Origin: Rhodospirillaceae bacterium
Lineage (GTDB): Bacteria > Pseudomonadota > Alphaproteobacteria > Rickettsiales > UBA3002
Reading direction: 5' to 3'
DNA: 6,624 nucleotides
Assembly: GCA_947458525.1 (NCBI GenBank)
Contig: CANHAG010000080.1
Span: forward strand, 1-6,624
Of the stretch, positions 1 to 5,939 are shown one piece after another (position 1 is the stretch's first letter; every line of letters begins with the position of its first letter). The notes under the pieces are model-generated. The model was given only the letters and a program-made list of their open reading frames with translations. It ran no database searches and was not told the DNA's origin. The position numbers were made by a program, and so were the translations under genes.

Positions 1-2
1 AT

Positions 3-38
3 CAGGTAGTGGCGCGGTACCCCATGCCCCGCCTGTAA
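3..38 (+). CDS. possible 3' end of an unidentified upstream gene
   Basis: One + strand frame reads from the window edge as QVVARYPMPRL and stops at TAA (36-38). The stretch is GC-rich and turns abruptly AT-rich just after the stop, as expected for a coding end followed by a promoter. Eleven residues are too few to identify a family. Another + frame (from base 2) is open until 83-85, so the choice of frame is a guess. It could equally be non-coding. Confidence 0.25.
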   Translation, partial: QVVARYPMPRL

Positions 39-44
39 GATTAT

Positions 45-72
45 TTGTGCAAATCGTAATAAATAGTATAAA
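45..72 (+). promoter_or_regulatory. probable sigma-70 type promoter of tRNA-Arg
   Basis: A TTGTGC hexamer (45-50) and TATAAA (67-72) are separated by 16 bp in an AT-rich stretch directly upstream of the tRNA. A start near base 79 would leave a short 5' leader of about 7 nt before the mature tRNA. The -35 matches TTGACA only partly, and the -10 is good. The segment 43-56 also resembles part of the palindromic leaders of ubiA and the patatin gene. Confidence 0.5.
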
Positions 73-85
73 AGCCTGCGCCTAA

Positions 86-162
86 GCACTCGTAGCTCAG
101 CTGGATAGAGCGTTGCCCTCCGAAGGCAAAGGTCGTGAGTTCGAATCTCGCCGAGTGCACCA
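86..162 (+). tRNA. tRNA-Arg (anticodon CCG)
   Basis: A complete 77-nt cloverleaf can be folded by eye. The acceptor stem GCACTCG (86-92) pairs perfectly with CGAGTGC (152-158). The D stem GCTC/GAGC encloses a normal D loop. The anticodon stem TTGCC/GGCAA (113-117, 125-129) holds the loop CTCCGAA with anticodon CCG at 120-122. The T arm has loop TTCGAAT and five pairs, one of them a G-T wobble. The 3' ACCA (159-162) is encoded in the DNA. It decodes CGG arginine codons. It converges on the EAL gene, whose stop lies 32 bp away, and no terminator with a T run is visible between them. Confidence 0.96.
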
Positions 163-181
163 TTCATGCGGCGGATGGTGC
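157..181. repeat. inverted repeat overlapping the tRNA 3' end
   Basis: GCACCAT (157-163) is matched perfectly by ATGGTGC (175-181) across an 11-nt loop. The left arm contains the tRNA 3' terminus, so this hairpin would compete with the acceptor stem. No T run follows, so it is not a classic terminator. It could influence precursor processing or be chance. Confidence 0.3.
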
Positions 182-194
182 GTAGAGCGTGCGG

Positions 195-1454
195 TCACCC
201 TTCTTTCAGCCAGCCGCGGAAATTCATCGGCCGGCCAAAATAATAGCCTTGCATATAATCAACCCCAAGCTCCATCAGCATCTTGGCGACTTCGCCATTC
301 TCAACAAATTCTGCCACTGATTTCAGCCCGAATCCGCGCGTGAAATCGAGCAGGGTTTTCACAAAAAACCGACTATCGGCATTGTCTGAAAGGTCTTTCA
401 CGAAGGAGCCGTCAATTTTCACCATATCAACCGACAGCACCTTGAGCTGACGGAAGGAAGTATAGCCCGCACCAAAATCATCAAGCGCCACCATGGGGCC
501 GAGCGCCTGCGCTTCGGCGCAGAACATAGCTGCATGTTTGAGATCGCGGTGAATCGCCGTCTCGGTCATCTCAATAATCAGCCGCGGGCCAATGGCGGGA
601 GTTTTCTCAATTTCCTCTTTCAGATGGGCGAACCAGGCGGGATCCTGCGTTGTCAGGTTAGAGATGTTGAGGGCAAGAATCACCTCAGGATCATGGCGCA
701 GTTCCTTGATGACTTTATCAAGCGTCAGCCGGTCAATCACGCCGATCATGCCCATGCGCTCGGCAATGGGGATGAGCGTGCCGGCGGAACCGATTTTCCC
801 ATCTTCGGAAAAGAACCGCAGCAATGCTTCATAGTAGGCGACCTTACCGGTCTTACTGTCAATCACCGGCTGGTAGGCAAGCCGGATGCGCCCGGCCTCA
901 ATCGCCTGGCCTAAAAAATTGGCCAGCCCCATTTCCTCACGGCTTTGTACCCCGCGATCCTCAACGGTGAAGGGACTTCCGCCCTCGCTCAGCGCCACGA
1001 GTGTACGGCCGAGGATTTCTTCGCTTGTTACCTCGCCATCCGGCAGAAGACTATGGGCGGTTGAAACGATGCAATGCAGATCGCCAAAATGCGAGCGGTA
1101 GGAGTGGCTGCGCATTGCTTCCTGCAGGGTGCTGCACAGTGCCGCCATTTCCTCTTCCGTAGTTTTGGGAATGAGAATGCCAAACTGGTCGCGCTGGGTG
1201 CGGGTGACAAAACAGGCAGCGCCGGCATGTTGTTCGATGACCTCGCCAATCTGCTGCATCATGGCTTCGGCCGCGCTGACGCTGTAGCCACTCATCATCA
1301 TGGTGAGGTTATCGACAAGCAGCACGGCAAGCCCCGCGCGGTGGCCACCATGTTGCGCCTGACGGTGCAGATGGGCGAGTGCTTCAAGAAAACTTACCGG
1401 GTAGCCGCAGGCACCAAGCGGACGCGATGGATCGTTGAGAGCAGAGGATGACAT
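195..1454 (-). CDS. EAL-domain cyclic-di-GMP phosphodiesterase with degenerate GGDEF domain
   Basis: This 419-aa protein is predicted to hydrolyse c-di-GMP to pGpG in the cytoplasm; no signal peptide or membrane segment is visible. Residues about 41-158 have the fold pattern of a GGDEF domain, but the signature is replaced by QRDQF (87-91), so cyclase activity should be absent. Residues about 180-415 are a full EAL domain: EAL motif at 209-211, N263, E295 with E298, DDFGAGY from D325, K346, E382 and Q402 all match the metal-binding and catalytic set, so phosphodiesterase activity is expected. The frame is open a further 222 nt upstream into ubiA, but the ATG at 1454 (MSSSALNDPS) is preferred because it lies 5 nt after the ubiA stop and has an AGG-containing site upstream. 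It is probably co-transcribed with ubiA. The input signal is unknown. Confidence 0.9.
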   Translation of the reverse strand: MSSSALNDPSRPLGACGYPVSFLEALAHLHRQAQHGGHRAGLAVLLVDNLTMMMSGYSVSAAEAMMQQIGEVIEQHAGAACFVTRTQRDQFGILIPKTTEEEMAALCSTLQEAMRSHSYRSHFGDLHCIVSTAHSLLPDGEVTSEEILGRTLVALSEGGSPFTVEDRGVQSREEMGLANFLGQAIEAGRIRLAYQPVIDSKTGKVAYYEALLRFFSEDGKIGSAGTLIPIAERMGMIGVIDRLTLDKVIKELRHDPEVILALNISNLTTQDPAWFAHLKEEIEKTPAIGPRLIIEMTETAIHRDLKHAAMFCAEAQALGPMVALDDFGAGYTSFRQLKVLSVDMVKIDGSFVKDLSDNADSRFFVKTLLDFTRGFGLKSVAEFVENGEVAKMLMELGVDYMQGYYFGRPMNFRGWLKEG

Positions 1455-1459
1455 AACGC

Positions 1460-2299
1460 CTAACCCTGCCACTGGCCGAGCATAATGGCAAGCAGTAGCG
1501 CAGCTCCCGGCCACTGATTGCTGGTGAAAATCGCTCCCGGCTTTCCGCCGTGTTGAATCTGCCGCACCTGCCAGAAACCATGCAGGGCAAAAAGCATAAG
1601 CCCGGCATAGCCATACCAACCGCTGCTGGCAAGAAGCAGGGCTGCGGCCAGAAAAACTAGAGTGAGTGCGTAGCATAAGGCGACAAAGCGTGGTACGGAG
1701 TCCCCCAGTGTAAGCGCGGTAGATTTAACACCCAGCCGCGCATCGTCCTCCCGGTCGGCAAGCGCGTAGATTGTGTCATAACCAAGTGTCCAGAATAGGG
1801 CTGCAAGATAGATGGCAAAGGCCGGAATTGTGACCCCGCCGGTCGCTGCAATCGACGCAAAGAGGCTGCCAAGATTGAAGGTGAGGCCAAGAAAGATCTG
1901 CGGCCAGTGGGTGAGGCGCTTCATCCACGGATAGGCGATGATCAGCGGCAAGGTGATGAGCGCCAGACCAAGGGCCGGGCGGGGTAGCAGCAGCACAATA
2001 CCAAGCCCAAGCAGCAGCAGTGCGGCCAGCGCCACCAGCGCCGCGCGGGCGGATAGCTGCCCGGAAGCCAGCGGCCGGTCGCGCGTGCGGGCGACTTCGC
2101 GGTCAATCTCGCGGTCGGTCAGATCATTGATGATGCAGCCCGCCGCGCGCATGACCGCAGCACCGAGTAGAAACAGCGGGTAAAGCCAGAAATCTGCCCC
2201 CGCAAGCGCCAGCACCCAGGCGGCGGGAAAAAACACCAGCCAGATACCAATCGGCCGGTACAGCCGCATAAGGTGAAGGTAGGGGCGAAGCGGTGCCAT
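1460..2299 (-). CDS. ubiA: 4-hydroxybenzoate polyprenyltransferase
   Basis: UbiA attaches the polyprenyl tail to 4-hydroxybenzoate, an early committed step of ubiquinone synthesis, in the inner membrane. With the chosen start the protein has 279 aa, close to the family's usual 280-300, and is mostly hydrophobic helices. Both prenyl-diphosphate/Mg2+ motifs are present: NDLTDREID at 58-66, followed by TRDRPLASG at 72-80, and DTIYALADREDD at 175-186, followed by GVKSTAL. Three in-frame ATGs exist (2323, 2308, 2299). The one at 2299 is chosen because AAAGGGA (2315-2309) lies 9 nt upstream, whereas 2308 directly abuts that site and 2323 has none. The gene leads a two-gene unit with the EAL protein and is preceded by an inverted repeat. 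MenA and other UbiA-superfamily members are less likely given the motif details and N-terminus. Confidence 0.93.
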   Translation of the reverse strand: MAPLRPYLHLMRLYRPIGIWLVFFPAAWVLALAGADFWLYPLFLLGAAVMRAAGCIINDLTDREIDREVARTRDRPLASGQLSARAALVALAALLLLGLGIVLLLPRPALGLALITLPLIIAYPWMKRLTHWPQIFLGLTFNLGSLFASIAATGGVTIPAFAIYLAALFWTLGYDTIYALADREDDARLGVKSTALTLGDSVPRFVALCYALTLVFLAAALLLASSGWYGYAGLMLFALHGFWQVRQIQHGGKPGAIFTSNQWPGAALLLAIMLGQWQG

Positions 2300-2308
2300 G
2301 GCGAACAT

Positions 2309-2315
2309 TCCCTTT
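2309..2315 (-). promoter_or_regulatory. Shine-Dalgarno site deciding the ubiA start
   Basis: The minus strand reads AAAGGGA, leaving 9 nt to the ATG at 2299. It overlaps TATAAA (2318-2313). If TATAAA were the -10 box, the transcript would start about 7 nt before the ATG and lack this site, so either TATAAA is not the -10 or the message is nearly leaderless. Confidence 0.55.
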
Positions 2316-2325
2316 ATAGTCATGT

Positions 2326-2354
2326 GTAAACATAAGCTTACAGATTATGTTTAC
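2326..2354. promoter_or_regulatory. palindromic operator or leader hairpin upstream of ubiA
   Basis: GTAAACATAA (2326-2335) is matched perfectly by TTATGTTTAC (2345-2354) with a 9-nt centre, giving a 29-bp dyad that is AT-rich against GC-rich surroundings. In the gene direction it is followed by 7 nt ending in GAC, then TATAAA and the Shine-Dalgarno site. The same layout occurs upstream of the patatin gene at 4987-5016. It has no T run in a useful position, so a terminator is unlikely; an operator or 5'-UTR hairpin fits better. The binding factor is unknown. Confidence 0.6.
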
Positions 2355-2355
2355 G

Positions 2356-2400
2356 TTGCGCTCGCGGAGTTGACCCCGTCTTCATGACGCAGCGGCGCAA
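2356..2400. repeat. imperfect hairpin between the GntP gene and ubiA
   Basis: TTGCGC (2356-2361) and GCGCAA (2395-2400) are complementary, and the stem extends to about 9 bp with one bulged base around a 25-nt loop. It lies downstream of the GntP stop, but no T run follows, so it is at best a weak terminator. The rest of 2401-2425 shows nothing recognisable. Confidence 0.25.
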
Positions 2401-2425
2401 ACCCCCGCAGGAACGCTCGTAGATC

Positions 2426-3883
2426 TTAAAACGATCCGAACATTGATCCCAGCACAATCACTGCGACAAGGCCGAGCATCGCGCCGATGATGCCGATCAT
2501 CACAATATCGCGGTAACTTTCCTTGTGCGTTGACCCGCAGACCGCCAGCAGCGTCACGACCGCGCCGTTATGCGGCAGGCTATCGAGCGAGCCTGCACCA
2601 ATCACCGCCACACGGTGCATCAGGGCGGGGTCAATCCCATACTCGGCCGCCAGCTGCATATAGGTTTCACCCAGCGCGCCCAGCGCAATCGTCAGCCCGC
2701 CGGAGGCCGAACCGGTGAGTGCGGAAAGTACGTTGGTAGCAAGGGCGAGGCCAACGAGCGGCCCGCCTTCAATACCCAGCACCCAGTCGCGCACCACGGC
2801 GAAGGCGGGCAGTGCCGCCACCACCGCGCCGAACCCGACAAGGCTTGCAACGCTGAGCACCGGCAGGGCAGAGGCATTCAGCCCCGCATCCACCGTGTCG
2901 CGCAGCGCCGTAAGGCGTGTGCGGTTAAGGGCGTAAAGGGTGAGAATCGCAGCTGAAAGCGCCACAATCACCGACCAGACACCGCCGACACTTGCAAGGC
3001 TGGTCTCGCCCCAGAGCGGCTCGGCAAGAAATGCCGTATCAAGCCGCGGCAGAATCACCAGTGACATGGCGAGGTTGACGAAGATCACCACCAGCAGGGG
3101 CGCAATCGCCACCAGAATGCCGGGCGGCGAGGTGCGGTCGCCACCGCGTGCGATTTCTGCCGGGTCAAAACTTTGCGATACCGTTGCGCGCTCGCGCACC
3201 AGCACATCTTTCGCGGCATTCATCGGCGCTACTGTGCCGCGGCCGGAAAACCCTTCCCCTGCGCGGCGGGCAACGGCGGCAGATCGGGTGAGCCACCATA
3301 AGCCAAAGCCAAACATAATGGCCGCAGCAATCACGCCCAGCCCGGGCGCGGCAAAGGGCGTGGTGCCAAAAAACGGCATGGGAATGGCATTTTGAATCGC
3401 CGGTGTGCCGGGTAGAGCCGACATGGTGAATGTGGCCGTACCGAGCATGACCGCACCGGGCAGCAGGCGGTTTGGGATATTCGCGCTTTTGAAAAGTGCC
3501 TGCCCCATCGGCGCCAGTACAAACATGGCGACAAACAGGCTGACCCCGCCATAGGTCACCAGCGCCCCGGCCAGCACCACGGCCAGAATCGCGCGCTCAG
3601 TACCCAGACGATGGGTCATGAATTTAGCAATCGTTTCTACCGATCCACTATCATCCATCAGCTTGCCGAAGAGCGCGCCGAGCAGGAAAAGCGGGAAAAA
3701 CTGAGCGACAAATCCGGCGGCCGAGCCCATGTAAATCTGCGTCCAGCTGGCGAGCAGCGGTGTGCCGGAAAATACGGCGGCAAGCAGCGCGGCAACGGGT
3801 GCCAGCCCCAGAATGCTCCAGCCGCGAAACGCAAGCCACATGAGAAGCGCGAGGGCAAGGAAAATTCCGAAAAGTCCGAGCAT
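2426..3883 (-). CDS. GntP-family organic acid permease
   Basis: This 485-aa inner-membrane protein has about a dozen hydrophobic segments and belongs to the GntP (gluconate:H+ symporter) family by its conserved stretches: LPGTPAIQNAIP (157-168) followed by FFGTTPFAAP, TGSASGGLTIAL (390-401), and LPHNGAVVTLL (436-446) followed by THKESYRDI. A hydrophilic loop at about 200-250 divides the halves. Family members take up gluconate or other hydroxy acids with protons; the combination PHNGAV plus THKESY resembles members found beside 3-hydroxybutyrate dehydrogenase, so a short hydroxy acid is a reasonable guess, not proven. Its ATG overlaps the upstream patatin stop as TGATG, and GGAG lies 8 nt before the start inside the patatin gene, which suggests translational coupling. 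Confidence 0.88.
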   Translation of the reverse strand: MLGLFGIFLALALLMWLAFRGWSILGLAPVAALLAAVFSGTPLLASWTQIYMGSAAGFVAQFFPLFLLGALFGKLMDDSGSVETIAKFMTHRLGTERAILAVVLAGALVTYGGVSLFVAMFVLAPMGQALFKSANIPNRLLPGAVMLGTATFTMSALPGTPAIQNAIPMPFFGTTPFAAPGLGVIAAAIMFGFGLWWLTRSAAVARRAGEGFSGRGTVAPMNAAKDVLVRERATVSQSFDPAEIARGGDRTSPPGILVAIAPLLVVIFVNLAMSLVILPRLDTAFLAEPLWGETSLASVGGVWSVIVALSAAILTLYALNRTRLTALRDTVDAGLNASALPVLSVASLVGFGAVVAALPAFAVVRDWVLGIEGGPLVGLALATNVLSALTGSASGGLTIALGALGETYMQLAAEYGIDPALMHRVAVIGAGSLDSLPHNGAVVTLLAVCGSTHKESYRDIVMIGIIGAMLGLVAVIVLGSMFGSF

Positions 3884-4962
3884 CAGAGTTTCTCCAGAAA
3901 CAGGTTAAGATCGAGCGAGGAACGCACGCCGAGATGTTTCGCGTTTGTTGCCAGAAATTTTTCAGCCGTGCGCCGGCCTTCGTCGCGCAGTCCGCATAAG
4001 AATCGCCATTCGGTGATTTTTTTGGAGGAAGAATCAAGCTCCGTCACCCGGTCAGTGGCGATGCGATGCATCCGCATCTGCGCCCATTTTGCCCCTTCGC
4101 CGCGCCCGGGGTCTGCCACCTGATGCAAGAGCGCAATCATGCGCATTTCCTTGAGTAGCGGGGCATTGAAGGAAACTTCATTCAGGCGGTTGATGATGTC
4201 GCGCGCGGATTTTGGCACTTCGTCGCGCAGGATGGGGTTGATCTGCACGAGGATGGTATCGCGCGACTCGCACTCGCGCACCAGCGGGGTGATGGTGGGG
4301 TTGCCGGCATAGCCGCCATCCCAGTAGGCTTCGCCGTCAATTTCCACGGCCTGAAATAAATTGGGCAGACAGCCGGATGCCAGCAGCACCTCCGGCGTGA
4401 TTTCGGCATTACGGAACAGATGTCCCGAACCGGTGCGCACGTTAGTAGCAGTAATGAAGAGGCGGATGGGGGATTTTTTCAGCGCCTTAAAATCGACTGT
4501 TTCTGCCAGAATATCGCGCAGAGGATGGGTGTTGGCGGGATTGAGTTCATAAGGCGAAAAGATGCGCGACATCATCTCCGCCGCCTGATACATGGGCGAG
4601 TGCTTGAGTGTCCATTGCCCGGTGAGCATTTCAATAGGCCCGCGCTGCAGCGGGCTGAAGCTTGATGCATCCGACACGCGCCGCCAGAATTCTTCAAGCG
4701 CTTTCTTGGCGCCCTTGACCCCGCCCAGCGTGAAGCCGCTGGCCATCACCGCGGCATTCATCGCACCGGCAGAAGTGCCGGAGATACCGTCCACCCTGAG
4801 CCAGGATTCTTCAAGCAGCCTGTCAAGCACACCCCAGGTAAACGCCCCATGCGCCCCGCCGCCCTGCAGGGCAAGGTCCACCAGCACCGGCTTGCGCCTG
4901 GTCGTGCCCGTAGATTTTTTCTTTGGTTTACTGTGTGTGCGTGGTGATGGTTTCTGGGTCAT
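3883..4962 (-). CDS. patatin-like phospholipase/acyl hydrolase
   Basis: This 359-aa protein is predicted to hydrolyse ester-linked acyl chains using a Ser-Asp dyad. The oxyanion-hole motif GGGAHG is at 34-39, the nucleophile elbow GTSAG at 62-66 with S64, and the catalytic DGG at 215-217 with D215, all in family order and spacing. Residues 1-24 are a polar, strongly basic tail without a hydrophobic core, so no signal peptide; a cytoplasmic enzyme, possibly membrane- or granule-associated, is inferred. The start at 4962 has GAGAGGGG 5 nt upstream. The C-terminal third (about 240-359) is charged and has no recognised motif. It is the first gene of a unit with the GntP permease, and its leader carries a perfect palindrome. 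Relatives are often found near polyhydroxybutyrate or 3-hydroxybutyrate genes, but the substrate is not shown here. Confidence 0.9.
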   Translation of the reverse strand: MTQKPSPRTHSKPKKKSTGTTRRKPVLVDLALQGGGAHGAFTWGVLDRLLEESWLRVDGISGTSAGAMNAAVMASGFTLGGVKGAKKALEEFWRRVSDASSFSPLQRGPIEMLTGQWTLKHSPMYQAAEMMSRIFSPYELNPANTHPLRDILAETVDFKALKKSPIRLFITATNVRTGSGHLFRNAEITPEVLLASGCLPNLFQAVEIDGEAYWDGGYAGNPTITPLVRECESRDTILVQINPILRDEVPKSARDIINRLNEVSFNAPLLKEMRMIALLHQVADPGRGEGAKWAQMRMHRIATDRVTELDSSSKKITEWRFLCGLRDEGRRTAEKFLATNAKHLGVRSSLDLNLFLEKL

Positions 4963-4967
4963 AAACG

Positions 4968-4975
4968 CCCCTCTC
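4968..4975 (-). promoter_or_regulatory. Shine-Dalgarno site of the patatin gene
   Basis: The minus strand reads GAGAGGGG, 5 nt before the ATG at 4962. It overlaps TATAGA (4979-4974). As at ubiA, using that as a -10 box would start the transcript almost at the ATG and exclude this site. Confidence 0.6.
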
Positions 4976-4986
4976 TATAGTCTTTT

Positions 4987-5016
4987 GCATAAATAATGAC
5001 ACATCATTATTTATGC
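4987..5016. promoter_or_regulatory. perfect 13-bp palindrome upstream of the patatin gene
   Basis: GCATAAATAATGA (4987-4999) is matched perfectly by TCATTATTTATGC (5004-5016) around a 4-nt CACA centre. In the gene direction, 7 nt (AAAAGAC) separate it from TATAGA and the Shine-Dalgarno site, the same arrangement as the ubiA leader. The inner part ATAATGA/TCATTAT superficially resembles Fur-type operators, but its spacer is 4 nt rather than 3. It may be an operator or an mRNA leader hairpin. Confidence 0.65.
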
Positions 5017-5036
5017 GTCTCGCTCACTACGTGGCG

Positions 5037-5066
5037 CAAAACCGCCGCTTAAGGCGGACGGTTTTG
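5037..5066. terminator. bidirectional intrinsic terminator
   Basis: CAAAACCG (5037-5044) pairs with CGGTTTTG (5059-5066), and CCGC pairs with GCGG inside, with one bulged A and a short TTAAG loop, giving a stem of about 12 bp. Each strand ends in a run of four T. On the minus strand it lies about 100 nt after the TauE stop and before the patatin leader, so it likely ends the RND-TauE unit. Confidence 0.65.
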
Positions 5067-5102
5067 ATACTCACTTGTGCAATACATTGCTCAAGTGAGT
5101 AT
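5067..5102. repeat. long near-perfect hairpin next to the terminator
   Basis: ATACTCACTTG (5067-5077) is matched perfectly by CAAGTGAGTAT (5092-5102). After one T-T mismatch the stem resumes as GCAA/TTGC around a TACA loop, so 15 of 16 positions pair in 36 nt. It directly abuts the terminator, coming first in the minus-strand direction. It could stabilise the 3' end of the upstream message, be a dispersed palindromic repeat, or bind a protein. The remainder of the gap, 5103-5164, holds only a weak ACGCGC/GCGCGT pair (5112-5117, 5143-5148). Confidence 0.6.
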
Positions 5103-5164
5103 AAGCGGTGAACGCGCTGGCTGCCTCAGGTTGGTAGGTAAAGCGCGTGCCAGAGATTAGCAAG

Positions 5165-5938
5165 CTAAATCAGCCCGGCGACCAGTGCTGCGCCAAGGAC
5201 ATAGAGCAGCAGGGCGACGAATAATTGAATCGAGCGTATCGTCACACGCTTCAGCCAGATGGCACCCACCAGCCCGCCCGCACAGGCAGCGATGCTCGCG
5301 CTTAACATCACGGCTGAGCCAAGGCTTGCGATTACAATCGGCACGGCCGCGCCATATACCAGCAGCCGCGCCACATCGACCAGCACACCAATCGCCGCAT
5401 TGGTGGCGACGAACTGATCTTTCGTAAGCCCGGCATTGAAAAAGAAGGCGGAGCGCAAAAACCCCTGCTGACCGGAAAGCCCGCCAAAAAATCCACTCAT
5501 AATACCGCCGATGGGCATGAATTTTTTACTCGGATGCAGCCGCTGAAAAAACGGGAGCCACTCGGCGGTAGCAAAAAAAATCAGCAGCATGCCGACAATG
5601 ATTTTGAGTAGTGTAACCTCGGCAGTCACGCTGCCAATTGCATAGGAAAAAAGCGCATCATACCCGGCAAGATGCTTGAGCAGCAAGGCGCCGGGAATCG
5701 CCGCAAGCATGGCTGGAAGCCCGAAACGCAGACTCATGCGCCAGTTTACCTGCCGCCAGAGCTGCGCCAGTTTATAAAGATTGCTGACCAGATGCACTAC
5801 GGCGGCCAGCGCAATCGCCAGCGGAATGGGGAAGTAGATAATGGCCACCGGCACCAGCACCATGCTGACGCCGAAACCGGAAAACAACGTGAGCATGGCG
5901 GCAAGAAACGCGCCAAAAGTGATGACGACAAACTCCAT
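5165..5938 (-). CDS. TauE/SafE-family membrane exporter
   Basis: This 257-aa protein matches the usual length of TauE/SafE permeases and consists almost entirely of hydrophobic helices in two related halves: SGFGVSMVLVP (20-30) with VHLVSNLYKL after it in the first, and GIMSGFFGGLSGQQG (145-159) with FVATNAAIGVLVDVARL after it in the second. The family exports sulfite, sulfoacetate or other organosulfur anions; the substrate here is unknown. The frame is open 87 nt further upstream, but that part overlaps the RND gene in another frame and is arginine-rich. The ATG at 5938 follows the RND stop by one base (TAAGATG) and has AAGG about 7 nt upstream inside the RND gene. Co-transcription and coupling with the RND permease are therefore likely. 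Confidence 0.88.
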   Translation of the reverse strand: MEFVVITFGAFLAAMLTLFSGFGVSMVLVPVAIIYFPIPLAIALAAVVHLVSNLYKLAQLWRQVNWRMSLRFGLPAMLAAIPGALLLKHLAGYDALFSYAIGSVTAEVTLLKIIVGMLLIFFATAEWLPFFQRLHPSKKFMPIGGIMSGFFGGLSGQQGFLRSAFFFNAGLTKDQFVATNAAIGVLVDVARLLVYGAAVPIVIASLGSAVMLSASIAACAGGLVGAIWLKRVTIRSIQLFVALLLYVLGAALVAGLI

Positions 5939-5939
5939 C

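Noticed and set aside
86..162. tRNA as an attachment site for an integrated element
   Set aside because: No integrase, no repeated copy of the tRNA 3' end and no change in coding style are visible in the window.
1455..1676. Upstream extension of the EAL reading frame to an ATG at 1676
   Set aside because: It lies wholly within ubiA in another frame, its translation is Cys/Arg/Ser-rich and unlike any domain, and the ATG at 1454 has better spacing to the ubiA stop.
2940..3395. + strand open frame opposite the GntP gene (151 codons)
   Set aside because: It is antisense to a strongly supported membrane protein gene, rich in Arg/Ser/Thr/Pro as shadow frames of GC-rich genes are, and shows no domain.
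3611..4123. + strand open frame across the patatin-GntP junction (170 codons)
   Set aside because: It is charged, low-complexity translation opposite two real genes; no family resemblance and no sensible ribosome site seen.
4987..5016. Fur box
   Set aside because: The inner ATAATGA/TCATTAT arms look Fur-like, but the spacer is 4 nt instead of 3 and the sister palindrome before ubiA does not resemble a Fur site, so the symmetry is better explained by an unknown factor or RNA hairpin.
5108..5137. Nine-codon GTG frame as a leader peptide/attenuator
   Set aside because: It lies on the + strand where no gene follows, and no run of regulatory codons is present.
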